Positions 1-7,135 of a stretch of DNA of 64,000 bases are shown here, in pieces; the first letter of the stretch is position 1, and each line of letters opens with the position of its first letter. The stretch is from Neobacillus niacini. GTDB taxonomy: Bacteria; Bacillota; Bacilli; Bacillales; Cytobacillaceae. The position numbers and the translations under genes are program-made. Location of the stretch: NCBI RefSeq assembly GCF_030817595.1, contig NZ_JAUSZN010000001.1, forward strand, positions 6,250,001 through 6,314,000. The letters run 5' to 3'. The notes beneath the pieces are model-generated. The model searched no databases and was not told the origin of the DNA. It saw only the letters and a list, made by a program, of their open reading frames with translations.

Positions 1-1
1 C

Positions 2-457
2 AATGTCAATGTTGTCGGACTAATGGCGTGCACAAGCATGGTACTCCCGAAAATGCGTGAACGCCGTTTCGGCCATATCATTAATATCGCCTCCCAGGCG
101 GGAAAAATCGCAACGCCAAAATCAAGTGTGTATTCTGCTACTAAGCATGCGGTTCTTGGCTACACGAACTCACTTAGAATGGAGCTTAGTGATTACAATG
201 TTCTCGTAACATCTGTGAATCCAGGGCCTATTGCAACGAACTTTTTTAACATTGCTGATGAAAAAGGCACGTATGTTAAAAATGTTCAAAAGTTTATGCT
301 TCAGCCCGAATATGTCGCTCGGAAAGTTGTTGACAGTATGCTGAAGAAAACGAGAGAAATCAATCTGCCACGCTGGATGAACATGGGCAGCGTCGTCTAT
401 GTTCTCTTTCCAAGACTGTTTGAACGTATTGGCAAAAAAGCATTTAACAAAAAATAA
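2..457 (+). CDS. yqjQ: SDR-family oxidoreductase, C-terminal part (YqjQ-like)
   Basis: Open reading frame entering from the left edge; the first complete codon starts at base 2 and the N-terminal Rossmann motif lies outside the window. The visible part carries the short-chain dehydrogenase signature: INIASQAG with the catalytic Ser, then YSATKHA, the Tyr-x3-Lys catalytic pair, then the NPGPIATNF stretch that follows the cofactor site. It is therefore an NAD(P)-dependent oxidoreductase of unknown substrate. The YqjQ name rests on similarity to that Bacillus family and on the downstream yqzH/yqjW neighbourhood. The ATG at 23 is internal, not the start. A hairpin terminator follows immediately. 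Confidence 0.85.
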   Translation, partial: NVNVVGLMACTSMVLPKMRERRFGHIINIASQAGKIATPKSSVYSATKHAVLGYTNSLRMELSDYNVLVTSVNPGPIATNFFNIADEKGTYVKNVQKFMLQPEYVARKVVDSMLKKTREINLPRWMNMGSVVYVLFPRLFERIGKKAFNKK

Positions 458-477
458 AACCGCGACAGCGGTTTTTT
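458..477 (+). terminator. Intrinsic terminator after yqjQ
   Basis: Stem AACCGC/GCGGTT (458-463 and 468-473) with loop GACA, followed by a T run. It starts directly after the stop codon. Confidence 0.8.
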
Positions 478-481
478 GCAT

Positions 482-676
482 TCATCCTGTTAAAAATTCG
501 TATACAGTATCATTCACAGCCTCGTATAAATCAACCGCGGGTTGTTCTACTTTTATTTGAATAATCCGCTCCGCAAGCGCCTCTAAATCGCTGCTGCTCA
601 TTGGCAGTGAATCTATCTCAGAATAATATTGTTTGAAGCAATTTTTTATCATTTTAAGAATTAACTTTTTCTCCAT
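482..676 (-). CDS. yqzH: YqzH-family small protein
   Basis: A 64-residue leftward protein starting MEKKLILKMIKNCFKQYY and ending VNDTVYEFLTG; recognised as YqzH-like, function unknown. The ATG at 676 is preferred over an upstream GTG at 691 because a GAGGTG ribosome site (complement of 684-689) sits about 8 bases upstream. It is divergent from yqjW, and the 164-bp gap between them holds two LexA-type boxes, so both genes may belong to the SOS response. Soluble, helical and acidic; no catalytic motif is visible. Confidence 0.75.
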   Translation of the reverse strand: MEKKLILKMIKNCFKQYYSEIDSLPMSSSDLEALAERIIQIKVEQPAVDLYEAVNDTVYEFLTG

Positions 677-765
677 GTATGTACACCTCACTCACAATTA
701 TATCGTTTTTTCCTCAAGAAAAATAACCAAAACCATGAAATATGTCAAAAAATTCCCATTGAATA

Positions 766-779
766 CGAACGCATATTCG
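766..779. promoter_or_regulatory. LexA (Din) box 1
   Basis: CGAACGCATATTCG matches the Bacillus LexA consensus CGAACRNRYGTTCG at all but one position. It covers the expected -35 region of the yqjW promoter, whose -10 is TATAAT at 793-798. Confidence 0.75.
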
Positions 780-802
780 CGTAATATATGTATATAATAA
801 AA

Positions 803-816
803 GGAACAGACGTTCG
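803..816. promoter_or_regulatory. LexA (Din) box 2
   Basis: GGAACAGACGTTCG contains a perfect GAAC-N4-GTTC core and differs from the consensus only at the first base. It lies just downstream of the TATAAT at 793-798, near the expected transcription start of yqjW, and is a second operator in the yqzH-yqjW divergent region. Confidence 0.78.
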
Positions 817-840
817 ATATTTAAATGGAGGGAAAAAGTC

Positions 841-2100
841 ATGGTCGATTACAGCACGTTACCGCACAATCATATATTATGCGTCGACATGAAGAGCTTT
901 TACGCCAGCTGTTCCGCTGTCATGCATGGTCTTGATCCCTTGACTTGCTATCTAGCTGTGGCCGGTAACAAAGAACGAAATGGAAGTGTTGTGCTAGCGG
1001 CATCACCACGTTTGAAGAAAGACTTTGGAATTAAAACAGGTTCCAGACTATTTGAGATTCCCGATGATCCCCGCATTCAAGTAGTCGAGCCCAAAATGGC
1101 AACTTATTTGCGTATTTCTACTGAAATCACCCGCGTATTTAATCGTTATGTGCCAAAGGAAGCCATTCACACGTATAGCGTTGATGAAAGTTTTATCAAG
1201 GTAGATGGGGCACTTCATTTATGGGGGGACGCCTTTACGATTGCAGAGAAAATTAAGAATGATATTGAACGTGAGTTCCAGCTTCCCTGTGCGGTCGGAA
1301 TAGGCCCGAATATGTTACTGTCAAAGCTTTGCCTCGATCTTGAAGCAAAGAAGCATGGAATTGCGGAATGGAAGTACCAGGACGTCCAGAATAAGCTTTG
1401 GAAGGTTTCACCGCTAAGAGAAATGTGGGGAATCGGCAGGCGTGTTGAAAAAACCCTAAATGGGATGGGCATTTTTACGGTTGGCCAGCTGGCTCGCTAT
1501 GATTTAGAAGCACTGGAAAAGAAATTCGGAATCATGGGCAATCAGCTTTATCATCATGCTTGGGGAGTAGACCTTTCAGACTTAGGAGCACCCCTGGTTG
1601 AGGGGCAGATCAGCTTCGGAAAAAGCCAAATTCTTTTAAGAGATTATAAGGAAGAAGAAGAGATAAAGCATGTAATTTTAGAAATGTGTGAAGAAGTAGC
1701 CCGAAGAGCGAGATCTCGCCGTAAGGCTGGGAGAACAATCAGCCTTAGCATTGGCTATAGCCAGGATGAACTCGGCGGCGGCTTTCACCGCTCAAGAACC
1801 ATCAAGCAGCCAACGAATGTAACGATGGATCTTTACCGAGTCTGTCTCGAATTATTCCACGAACATTATACAGGAAAGACCGTAAGGCAAATTGCCATTA
1901 GTATTGGAAATATCGTCGATGATCATGAGTTTCAGCTCGACCTGTTTGACATGGGTGCGGTAAAGCGGCGGGAGCTTGGCTATGTAGTTGATTCTATCCG
2001 CAGACGCTTTGGTTCAGGTTCCCTGCTGCGAGCTGTTTCCTATACAGCTGCTGGAACGGCAAAGCACCGGGCAACACTTGTTGGGGGACATAAAAGATAA
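841..2100 (+). CDS. yqjW: Y-family DNA polymerase, UvrX/YqjW type
   Basis: A 419-residue translesion DNA polymerase of the UmuC/DinB superfamily. The catalytic carboxylates are visible in CVDMKSFYAS (near residue 16) and YSVDESFIKVDG (near residue 107); a helix-hairpin-helix-like WGIGRRVEKTLNGMG follows near residue 197, and the C-terminal little-finger domain begins around residue 260. The start has a GGAGGG site upstream. Two LexA-type boxes precede it and yqjX follows 65 bp downstream, the classic SOS-induced polymerase/YolD-family pair. The expected role is error-prone bypass of DNA lesions after damage. Confidence 0.93.
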   Translation: MVDYSTLPHNHILCVDMKSFYASCSAVMHGLDPLTCYLAVAGNKERNGSVVLAASPRLKKDFGIKTGSRLFEIPDDPRIQVVEPKMATYLRISTEITRVFNRYVPKEAIHTYSVDESFIKVDGALHLWGDAFTIAEKIKNDIEREFQLPCAVGIGPNMLLSKLCLDLEAKKHGIAEWKYQDVQNKLWKVSPLREMWGIGRRVEKTLNGMGIFTVGQLARYDLEALEKKFGIMGNQLYHHAWGVDLSDLGAPLVEGQISFGKSQILLRDYKEEEEIKHVILEMCEEVARRARSRRKAGRTISLSIGYSQDELGGGFHRSRTIKQPTNVTMDLYRVCLELFHEHYTGKTVRQIAISIGNIVDDHEFQLDLFDMGAVKRRELGYVVDSIRRRFGSGSLLRAVSYTAAGTAKHRATLVGGHKR

Positions 2101-2102
2101 AC

Positions 2103-2136
2103 AGAAAAGCGTAAGCCCCTAGGCTGCTTGCGCTGG
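2103..2136 (-). repeat. Dispersed intergenic repeat, copy 1
   Basis: Read on the minus strand this segment contains AGCGC, then CCTAGGGGCTTACGCTTTTCT, split here as CCTAGGGGCTT and ACGCTTTTCT. The same string family recurs at 28259-28290, 44758-44784 and 53478-53515. It lies between yqjW and yqjX. Confidence 0.6.
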
Positions 2137-2165
2137 ACAACGACGAAGTAAGGAGGAGAATGTGA

Positions 2166-2495
2166 ATGATTCGCGACCGAGGAAGAATCAAATGGGTTTC
2201 GATGATGCTTCCTGAGCATATTAAATTACTTAGAGACTGGGTGAAGGAAGATCAATATGAGGAGCGGAAAGAAATTGATGAGCAGCAGCTTGAACTCATG
2301 AATATGACTTTATCTGAAGCAATCGAATTCGACCAATTCGTCACCATTACTCATTATCGAAATCGAAATTATGAAATCGTAATTGGAAAAATTCATTATT
2401 GGGACCAAATGGCGCAAAGACTTCATATTATCGATCACTTTGAAGAAGTACACAGCATCCCGATTACAGCCATTGCGGATATCCGATTGACATAG
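2166..2495 (+). CDS. yqjX: YolD-like protein (YqjX)
   Basis: A 109-residue protein beginning MIRDRGRIKWVSMMLPEH, typical of the YolD-like family that accompanies UvrX/YqjW polymerases. An AGGAGGA site lies 8 bases upstream of the ATG. YolD proteins are small soluble partners of SOS polymerases with poorly defined biochemistry. Its position downstream of yqjW, with a shared terminator after it, supports a two-gene SOS operon. No enzymatic motif is visible. Confidence 0.88.
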   Translation: MIRDRGRIKWVSMMLPEHIKLLRDWVKEDQYEERKEIDEQQLELMNMTLSEAIEFDQFVTITHYRNRNYEIVIGKIHYWDQMAQRLHIIDHFEEVHSIPITAIADIRLT

Positions 2496-2497
2496 AA

Positions 2498-2527
2498 AAG
2501 CGGCCTCGCGTCACGAGGCCGCTTTTT
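2498..2527. terminator. Bidirectional terminator between yqjX and gentisate dioxygenase
   Basis: Nine-base-pair stem GCGGCCTCG/CGAGGCCGC (2500-2508 and 2514-2522), T run on the plus side and TTTT on the minus side. It serves yqjX rightward and can serve the gentisate genes leftward. Confidence 0.85.
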
Positions 2528-2568
2528 CAATCCTTTGTTTAAAACCGCAGCTGTGATTTGAAATTTCC

Positions 2569-3693
2569 TTACCTGAAATCTGCTTTAAATTCACCAGTAA
2601 TTTTTTGGTGGCCGTTATTTTCATCCAACGATTGCTCTTGTTCTAAGTCGAAACGGTTCATAATTGGTAAATCGTTTACTGAGAATAGGTAAGAGTCTTC
2701 TGAAGCAGAGTGTTCATACCAAGCCCAGTTTGGAACGACGAAGTAGTCGCCTTTTTTCCAATCGAAGCGAATGCCGTTAATGACTGTGTGACCTGAACCT
2801 TTGTGTACCTGGTAAACAGTTGAGTGTGTATGGCGTAATGCCTTTGTTTTGAAACCATGAGGTAAATGCTGCATTCTAGTACCGAGCGTCGGGTTAGCGG
2901 ATTTCCCTGTAGATGGGTTAATGTACTCTACAGCATATCCATGATGTTGATCTGGATCGAATTCCATCAAGCCTTTAATTCCTTCTACCGTTCGGTCCCA
3001 TTTATAATTAGCAAGTGGTGCAACGGTGAATTTATCATCACCAACAGGACGAACCATGCCGCCGCGATAACGTCTTTCTGAAAAATTATCTGGAATATCT
3101 GGCTGTTGTAAACCATCTTCATAAGGTTCAAAGAACGTACCGCCGATTGCATAAATAGTAGGAATATCTAAGGCATCCATCCAATACATAGGCTCTGTAC
3201 CTAGATGTGCGTGCCCATGCCATAAATTCTTAGGAGTAATTAAAAAGTCGCCTTCCTCCATGAAAATACGCTCACCCTGTACGATCGTGTATGCACCCGA
3301 ACCTTCAGAAATGAAGCGCAATGCACTTTGTGAGTGTCGGTGAGATGGCGCTTTTTCACCAGGCAATAACATTTGCACAGCTGCATAGATCGTTTGAGTA
3401 GTAGATCCCCATCCCCAAGGTTCACGATACGTTAAGCCAGGATTTTGAAAATAAATTGCACGACGTTCTCCACCTCGATCGGGTGTGAAGATTTGAGCCG
3501 CTTCAGCCATTTTCTTTTTAATTAATTCATCGCTCCAAAGATAAGCTTGGGCTTGAGGCTTCGGTGTTTTGTGCATAATTGTAGGAATTGCTTCCCAAAG
3601 AGGTCCTAAGTTATATTGTTGAATATCTTTTGTGTAATCGGTTACAATTGAGCTTTTCATATACTCTTGAACATCTGGATTTACTTCAGCCAT
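2569..3693 (-). CDS. Gentisate 1,2-dioxygenase
   Basis: A 374-residue bicupin, the usual family size. It opens the ring of gentisate (2,5-dihydroxybenzoate) to maleylpyruvate with O2 and a non-heme Fe(II). The iron-binding cupin motif is visible as HRHSQSALRF (H118, H120) and WHGH (H159); a second cupin appears near residues 285-330. GGAG lies upstream of the ATG. It is the second gene of a leftward pair behind fumarylpyruvate hydrolase, separated from it by a terminator-like hairpin, and faces a 3-hydroxybenzoate 6-monooxygenase on the other strand, giving a coherent gentisate pathway. Confidence 0.93.
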   Translation of the reverse strand: MAEVNPDVQEYMKSSIVTDYTKDIQQYNLGPLWEAIPTIMHKTPKPQAQAYLWSDELIKKKMAEAAQIFTPDRGGERRAIYFQNPGLTYREPWGWGSTTQTIYAAVQMLLPGEKAPSHRHSQSALRFISEGSGAYTIVQGERIFMEEGDFLITPKNLWHGHAHLGTEPMYWMDALDIPTIYAIGGTFFEPYEDGLQQPDIPDNFSERRYRGGMVRPVGDDKFTVAPLANYKWDRTVEGIKGLMEFDPDQHHGYAVEYINPSTGKSANPTLGTRMQHLPHGFKTKALRHTHSTVYQVHKGSGHTVINGIRFDWKKGDYFVVPNWAWYEHSASEDSYLFSVNDLPIMNRFDLEQEQSLDENNGHQKITGEFKADFR

Positions 3694-3729
3694 TTTTCAT
3701 TCTCCTTTATTATTCAATTTTATAGAGAA

Positions 3730-3760
3730 AAGGGGAGCAGCGTATGCTGCTTGACCCCTT
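3730..3760 (-). terminator. Attenuator-like hairpin between hydrolase and dioxygenase
   Basis: In the leftward transcript AAGGGG...GCAGC pairs with GCTGC...CCCCTT and is followed by TTTT. Because it lies between two co-oriented pathway genes 78 bp apart, it more likely tunes the ratio of the two products than ends the operon. Confidence 0.55.
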
Positions 3761-3771
3761 GCAAATCCTAA

Positions 3772-4722
3772 TTATACAGTCGCTAAGACTTCTGTTGCCT
3801 TTACTTTGTTTTCAAGGGCACCAATTTGGTCGATTTCAATACGAACGACGTCTCCATCTTTTAAGAATTGCTGAGGTTTCATCGCAACTCCAACGCCCCC
3901 AGGAGTTCCTGTTAATACAACATCTCCTGGCTCTAACGTCATTAGATTTGATAAGAAAGATACTAATTTTTGAACGGAGAATACTAGATTGGCAGTATTC
4001 GTTTTTTGACGTACTTCACCATTTACTTTTAGGACAACATCTAAGCCAGATGGATTTTGCAGTTCATCGGAGGTTACCAAATATGGTCCCATTGGTGCGC
4101 TGCCATCTACTGTTTTTCCTTGCAGCCATTGAAGCGTGCGTCGTTGAATGTCACGATAGGTTACGTCATTTGTAATGGTGTAACCTGCTACATAATCTAA
4201 TGCATCTTCTTCTGCAACATTACGAGCTTGTTTACCTACAACAAACGTAAATTCTGCCTCATAGTCAAGTTGATCAGAAATCGGGAAATGTGGAATATCG
4301 TCCTCTGGCCCTAAAATCGTATTAGCAAATTTAGCGAAAATAACTGGGTTCGATGGGATTTCACGCCCCATTTCTAAAATGTGCTCACGATAGTTGTGTC
4401 CAACACAAATAATTTTGCCTGGACGCACGACTGGTGCTTCTACCTTAACTTCCTCGCGATTGTAAATCAGCTTTTTACCAAAACTCTCAGGGTTAGCTAG
4501 AATGAAATCGATTGCATTTTGTGCGAGAATCAGTGATTCTTTGCCGCCTTGGTACAACTCGTCGGTATTATCCGGCACATATGCTTTTGCGATTGCTTCA
4601 TATCGGTATTTTCCTTCTGCCTTTAACTGTGCTTGGTAAGCATAGTTTAAGTCGACTACTTTGTTATCAACGATTGCCCCTGCACGTGTATGCCCAGAGA
4701 CAGTAAAATTAATAAGTTTCAT
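3772..4722 (-). CDS. Fumarylpyruvate hydrolase (FAH family)
   Basis: A 316-residue fumarylacetoacetate-hydrolase-family enzyme. Family landmarks are visible: ICVGHNYREH, DYEAEFTFVVGK with acidic metal ligands, KTVDGSAPMGPYLVT and GTPGGVG. The ATG at 4722 (MKLINFTV) is chosen over an upstream in-frame start because AGGAGG sits 6-7 bases before it. Family members act on several beta-diketo acids; the neighbouring gentisate dioxygenase and 3-hydroxybenzoate hydroxylase point to fumarylpyruvate, split into fumarate and pyruvate. It is the first gene of the leftward operon, divergent from the hydroxylase. Confidence 0.88.
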   Translation of the reverse strand: MKLINFTVSGHTRAGAIVDNKVVDLNYAYQAQLKAEGKYRYEAIAKAYVPDNTDELYQGGKESLILAQNAIDFILANPESFGKKLIYNREEVKVEAPVVRPGKIICVGHNYREHILEMGREIPSNPVIFAKFANTILGPEDDIPHFPISDQLDYEAEFTFVVGKQARNVAEEDALDYVAGYTITNDVTYRDIQRRTLQWLQGKTVDGSAPMGPYLVTSDELQNPSGLDVVLKVNGEVRQKTNTANLVFSVQKLVSFLSNLMTLEPGDVVLTGTPGGVGVAMKPQQFLKDGDVVRIEIDQIGALENKVKATEVLATV

Positions 4723-4752
4723 GGTTGGCCTCCTATTTTTCACTAATTACGA

Positions 4753-4770
4753 AACTAGTTCACTATTTAT
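4753..4770 (+). repeat. Candidate operator repeat, copy A
   Basis: The string AACTAGTTCACTATTTAT recurs at 4990-5008 as AACTAAGTTCTCTATTTAT. The AACTAGTT core is a perfect palindrome. It sits about 30 bp upstream of the fumarylpyruvate hydrolase start. Confidence 0.45.
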
Positions 4771-4989
4771 AAAAATATTAAAATATTTCAAAACGATTGT
4801 CAATATTATTTGTTTTCAGATATTTATTTCGTAAAGCCGAAATACGCTGAAATTTCCTTTGCAACATTAAGAACTTATTTTCCAGTGCGGATGGAAGGTG
4901 AAAGAGAAGATGATTAATAGAAATTTCTAAATTTTAAAAGTTTTTGTTGACGAATTGATGAAAAATGAATTAAGGTTTTCTTATAAGGT

Positions 4990-5008
4990 AACTAAGTTCT
5001 CTATTTAT
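4990..5008 (+). repeat. Candidate operator repeat, copy B
   Basis: Second copy of the element at 4753-4770, 32 bp upstream of the monooxygenase start. The near-symmetric placement at both ends of the divergent promoter region suggests one regulator for both operons. The 318-bp region between the two starts otherwise shows no gene; a TTGACG at 4947-4952 is a possible -35. Confidence 0.45.
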
Positions 5009-5040
5009 GGAACGAAATAACTTATTGGAGGGAAATGTCA

Positions 5041-6234
5041 ATGACTAATGTAAGCGACATTATTATAGTAGGTGGAGGAATTGGTGGTTTAGCGGCAGCA
5101 CTATCAATCCAAGAAACGGGTAAATCAGTAGCAGTTTTTGAGCAAGCACCTGAATTTGGGGAAGTAGGTGCAGGTATTCAGTTAGCACCAAATGCATTAG
5201 AGGTTTTAGATCGTTTAGGTGTAAAGGAAGAAATCTTAAAACATGCGGTAGTACCAAAACGCCTTGTCCTAAAAGACGTTTATACTGCAAAAGAATTAGC
5301 AACTCTTGACTTAGGAGAAGGGTTCCAAAAGGAATTCGGCCAGCCATACATCGTATTACATCGCTCCGACCTGCACAGAGTACTTTATGAAGAATGTCAA
5401 AAACGCAGTAATATCAAATTCTTTACCAACCAATGTATTCAAACTGCAGAACAAAATGGAGATACTGTAACAATTGTTAACCAAAATGGTGAAACGTTTA
5501 CTGCAGAAGCAGTTGTTGGTGCCGATGGGGTAAAATCAAACATGCGTAAGCAGCTAGTTGATGATAAGCCAGTAAACTCTGCGTATGTAGCTTACCGTGG
5601 AACGATTCCAATTGAAGAAGTGGCTACTACCGCAAACTTAGACTTAGACGATGTCATCATGTGGATTGGACCAAACCTGCACATGGTACAATACCCAGTT
5701 CGGCGCGGAGAGCTTTACAACCAAGTAGTCGTATTTAAATCATATGATGCTACTGTAGAAGACTGGGGAACACCAGAAGAAATGGCACGTCGTTTTGAAA
5801 ATTGTCATCCAAAGGTTGAAAACGCTTTAACTTATATTAACCGTCAATTCCGTTGGCAAATGTATGACCGTGAACCAATCGACAATTGGACAAATGGGAA
5901 CATTACGCTATTAGGAGATTCTGGTCATGCCATGCTTCAATATTTAGCACAAGGCGGCGTTCAAGCCCTTGAAGATGCATTTGTTTTAGGTGAGAAATTA
6001 AAAGAACATAAAACCTACGAGGAAGCATTTAAAGCCTACCAAGAAATTCGAATCCCTCGCTCTGCAATGGTACAAGGATCAGCACGCAGATGGGGCGAAA
6101 TTATTCATGCGGAGGATCCAACGGCACTTGCACTTCGAAACTTTATTTTCGAACATCACAAACCAACTGATTACAATGTTGTTGATTTCCTATATGGCTA
6201 TTTCAAGAAAAATTATGAAAGTGTCAATTGCTAA
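5041..6234 (+). CDS. 3-hydroxybenzoate 6-monooxygenase (FAD-dependent)
   Basis: A 397-residue class A flavoprotein hydroxylase. It has the FAD Rossmann motif GGGIGG at the N-terminus, the GEVGAGIQLAPNA stretch, DG near residue 160 (VVGADGVKS) and the second FAD motif LLGDSGHAMLQYLAQGG. The blocks YVAYRGT, MYDREPIDNW and RRWGEI resemble characterised 3-hydroxybenzoate 6-hydroxylases, which use NADH and O2 to form gentisate. The ATG at 5041 is preferred over 5035 because GGAGGG then lies 8 rather than 2 bases upstream. It is divergent from the gentisate-degrading genes. Salicylate hydroxylase is the main alternative, but the gentisate context argues against it. Confidence 0.88.
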   Translation: MTNVSDIIIVGGGIGGLAAALSIQETGKSVAVFEQAPEFGEVGAGIQLAPNALEVLDRLGVKEEILKHAVVPKRLVLKDVYTAKELATLDLGEGFQKEFGQPYIVLHRSDLHRVLYEECQKRSNIKFFTNQCIQTAEQNGDTVTIVNQNGETFTAEAVVGADGVKSNMRKQLVDDKPVNSAYVAYRGTIPIEEVATTANLDLDDVIMWIGPNLHMVQYPVRRGELYNQVVVFKSYDATVEDWGTPEEMARRFENCHPKVENALTYINRQFRWQMYDREPIDNWTNGNITLLGDSGHAMLQYLAQGGVQALEDAFVLGEKLKEHKTYEEAFKAYQEIRIPRSAMVQGSARRWGEIIHAEDPTALALRNFIFEHHKPTDYNVVDFLYGYFKKNYESVNC

Positions 6235-6242
6235 TAAAAAAC

Positions 6243-6271
6243 GCGTTAGAGCTGGCTCTAGCGCATTTTTT
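6243..6271 (+). terminator. Terminator between monooxygenase and DinB gene
   Basis: Nine-base-pair stem 6243-6251/6256-6264 (one G-U pair) with loop CTGG and six Ts. It may be a partial terminator that lowers expression of the following gene. Confidence 0.75.
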
Positions 6272-6308
6272 AAATATATTCATTAAGTCATTCAAGGAGG
6301 ACGAAACG

Positions 6309-6800
6309 ATGGTAACAGCAGTACTAAATGAAAAATTAGAAGTGTTTGAAAAGAGTATCGTTGATATTGTAGCGGTATTGAAAAATACAGAAGAGGGTGC
6401 ACTCTATGTGAAACCTTCTGAATCAGAATGGTCCGCCATGCAAATCGTTTCTCATATATTAGAAGCTGTAGAGTTTTGGGTTGAAGATTTGGAAGCACTG
6501 TTAGTAGTTCCTGGCGCAAAATGGGGACGTAATCATGAACATGTTCGTCGTTTAGCAGCAGTCGATGAAACCGTTGTATCTCGTCTTAACAAAGATGATG
6601 TGATAATAGAACTACAAAACTTAGTTCCGAAGGTAGAGGCGGCACTTGTAAAGGTTACTGAGGAGGATTTGGTAAAAACCGCTCCAAGTTATAATCCAAA
6701 CTTTGACGGAAAACCGTTATCATTCTTAGTTGACCATTTAATCGTTAAGCATGTAACAGGTCATTACGGGCAACTTGTACGTCATTTAGAAAAAATTTAA
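6309..6800 (+). CDS. DinB/YfiT-fold protein, candidate thiol-dependent maleylpyruvate isomerase
   Basis: A 163-residue four-helix DinB-superfamily protein. The metal-binding histidines of the fold are visible: H49 in MQIVSHILEAVEFW and the pair H148/H152 in VKHVTGHYGQL. AGGAGG lies 8 bases upstream of the ATG at 6309. The family includes mycothiol-dependent maleylpyruvate isomerase of Actinobacteria and bacillithiol S-transferases of Firmicutes. The cassette encodes hydroxylase, ring-opening dioxygenase and fumarylpyruvate hydrolase but no glutathione-type isomerase, so this gene is the best candidate for the maleylpyruvate to fumarylpyruvate step, probably using bacillithiol. That role is inferred from fold and context. 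Confidence 0.72.
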   Translation: MVTAVLNEKLEVFEKSIVDIVAVLKNTEEGALYVKPSESEWSAMQIVSHILEAVEFWVEDLEALLVVPGAKWGRNHEHVRRLAAVDETVVSRLNKDDVIIELQNLVPKVEAALVKVTEEDLVKTAPSYNPNFDGKPLSFLVDHLIVKHVTGHYGQLVRHLEKI

Positions 6801-6816
6801 TATAATTGATCCGACA

Positions 6817-6845
6817 AAAGGACTCCACAATGGAAGTCCTTTTTC
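6817..6845 (+). terminator. Terminator after DinB gene
   Basis: AAAAGGACT/AGTCCTTTT stem (6817-6825 and 6836-6844) with T run; converges with the CDGSH gene. Confidence 0.75.
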
Positions 6846-6856
6846 TATAGAAAACA

Positions 6857-7063
6857 TTATTCTTCTTTTGCAACTCGCACTTGAGAGTCAAATTTCCCTT
6901 TATGAGAACCATCACAAAAAGGTTTGTTGTTAGAAAGCCCGCAGCGGCAAAGAGAAAAGGCTGGCTTCGTTTCCATGACATTGCCCGCACCATCTAGCAA
7001 TTCTACCTCACCAGTAATGCGCAGTGAACCATTATCGTTTACTTTAATTTGTATTTTTGACAT
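6857..7063 (-). CDS. CDGSH iron-sulfur domain protein
   Basis: A 68-residue protein with the CDGSH signature that binds a [2Fe-2S] cluster through three Cys and one His: C39, C41, C50 and H54 in CRCGLSNNKPFCDGSH. The ATG at 7063 (MSKIQIKV) has AGGAG about 8 bases upstream. That ribosome site is the 3' arm of a perfect 17-bp inverted repeat (see 7072-7113). It lies downstream of yqkD on the same strand. Family roles include redox sensing and cluster transfer; the specific function here is unknown. Confidence 0.88.
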   Translation of the reverse strand: MSKIQIKVNDNGSLRITGEVELLDGAGNVMETKPAFSLCRCGLSNNKPFCDGSHKGKFDSQVRVAKEE

Positions 7064-7071
7064 TCTTAACA

Positions 7072-7113
7072 CTCCTATTCGATATATTATTTTCAGAATA
7101 TATCGAATAGGAG
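7072..7113 (-). promoter_or_regulatory. 17-bp perfect inverted repeat masking the CDGSH ribosome site
   Basis: In the leftward RNA the arm CTCCTATTCGATATATT (7113-7097) can pair fully with AATATATCGAATAGGAG (7088-7072) across an 8-base loop, sequestering the AGGAG of the CDGSH gene. A promoter-like TTGCTT (7123-7118), 17-bp spacer and TATTCT (7100-7095) would start transcription near 7088, beyond the 5' arm. Only read-through RNA from yqkD would then fold. The element could instead be a dimeric-repressor operator. Confidence 0.6.
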
Positions 7114-7135
7114 GGAAAAGCAAGTAAGTATGAAT

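Noticed and set aside
4947..4975. SigA promoter for the monooxygenase (TTGACG with TTAAGG)
   Set aside because: The -10 match is poor, so only the -35-like string is mentioned.
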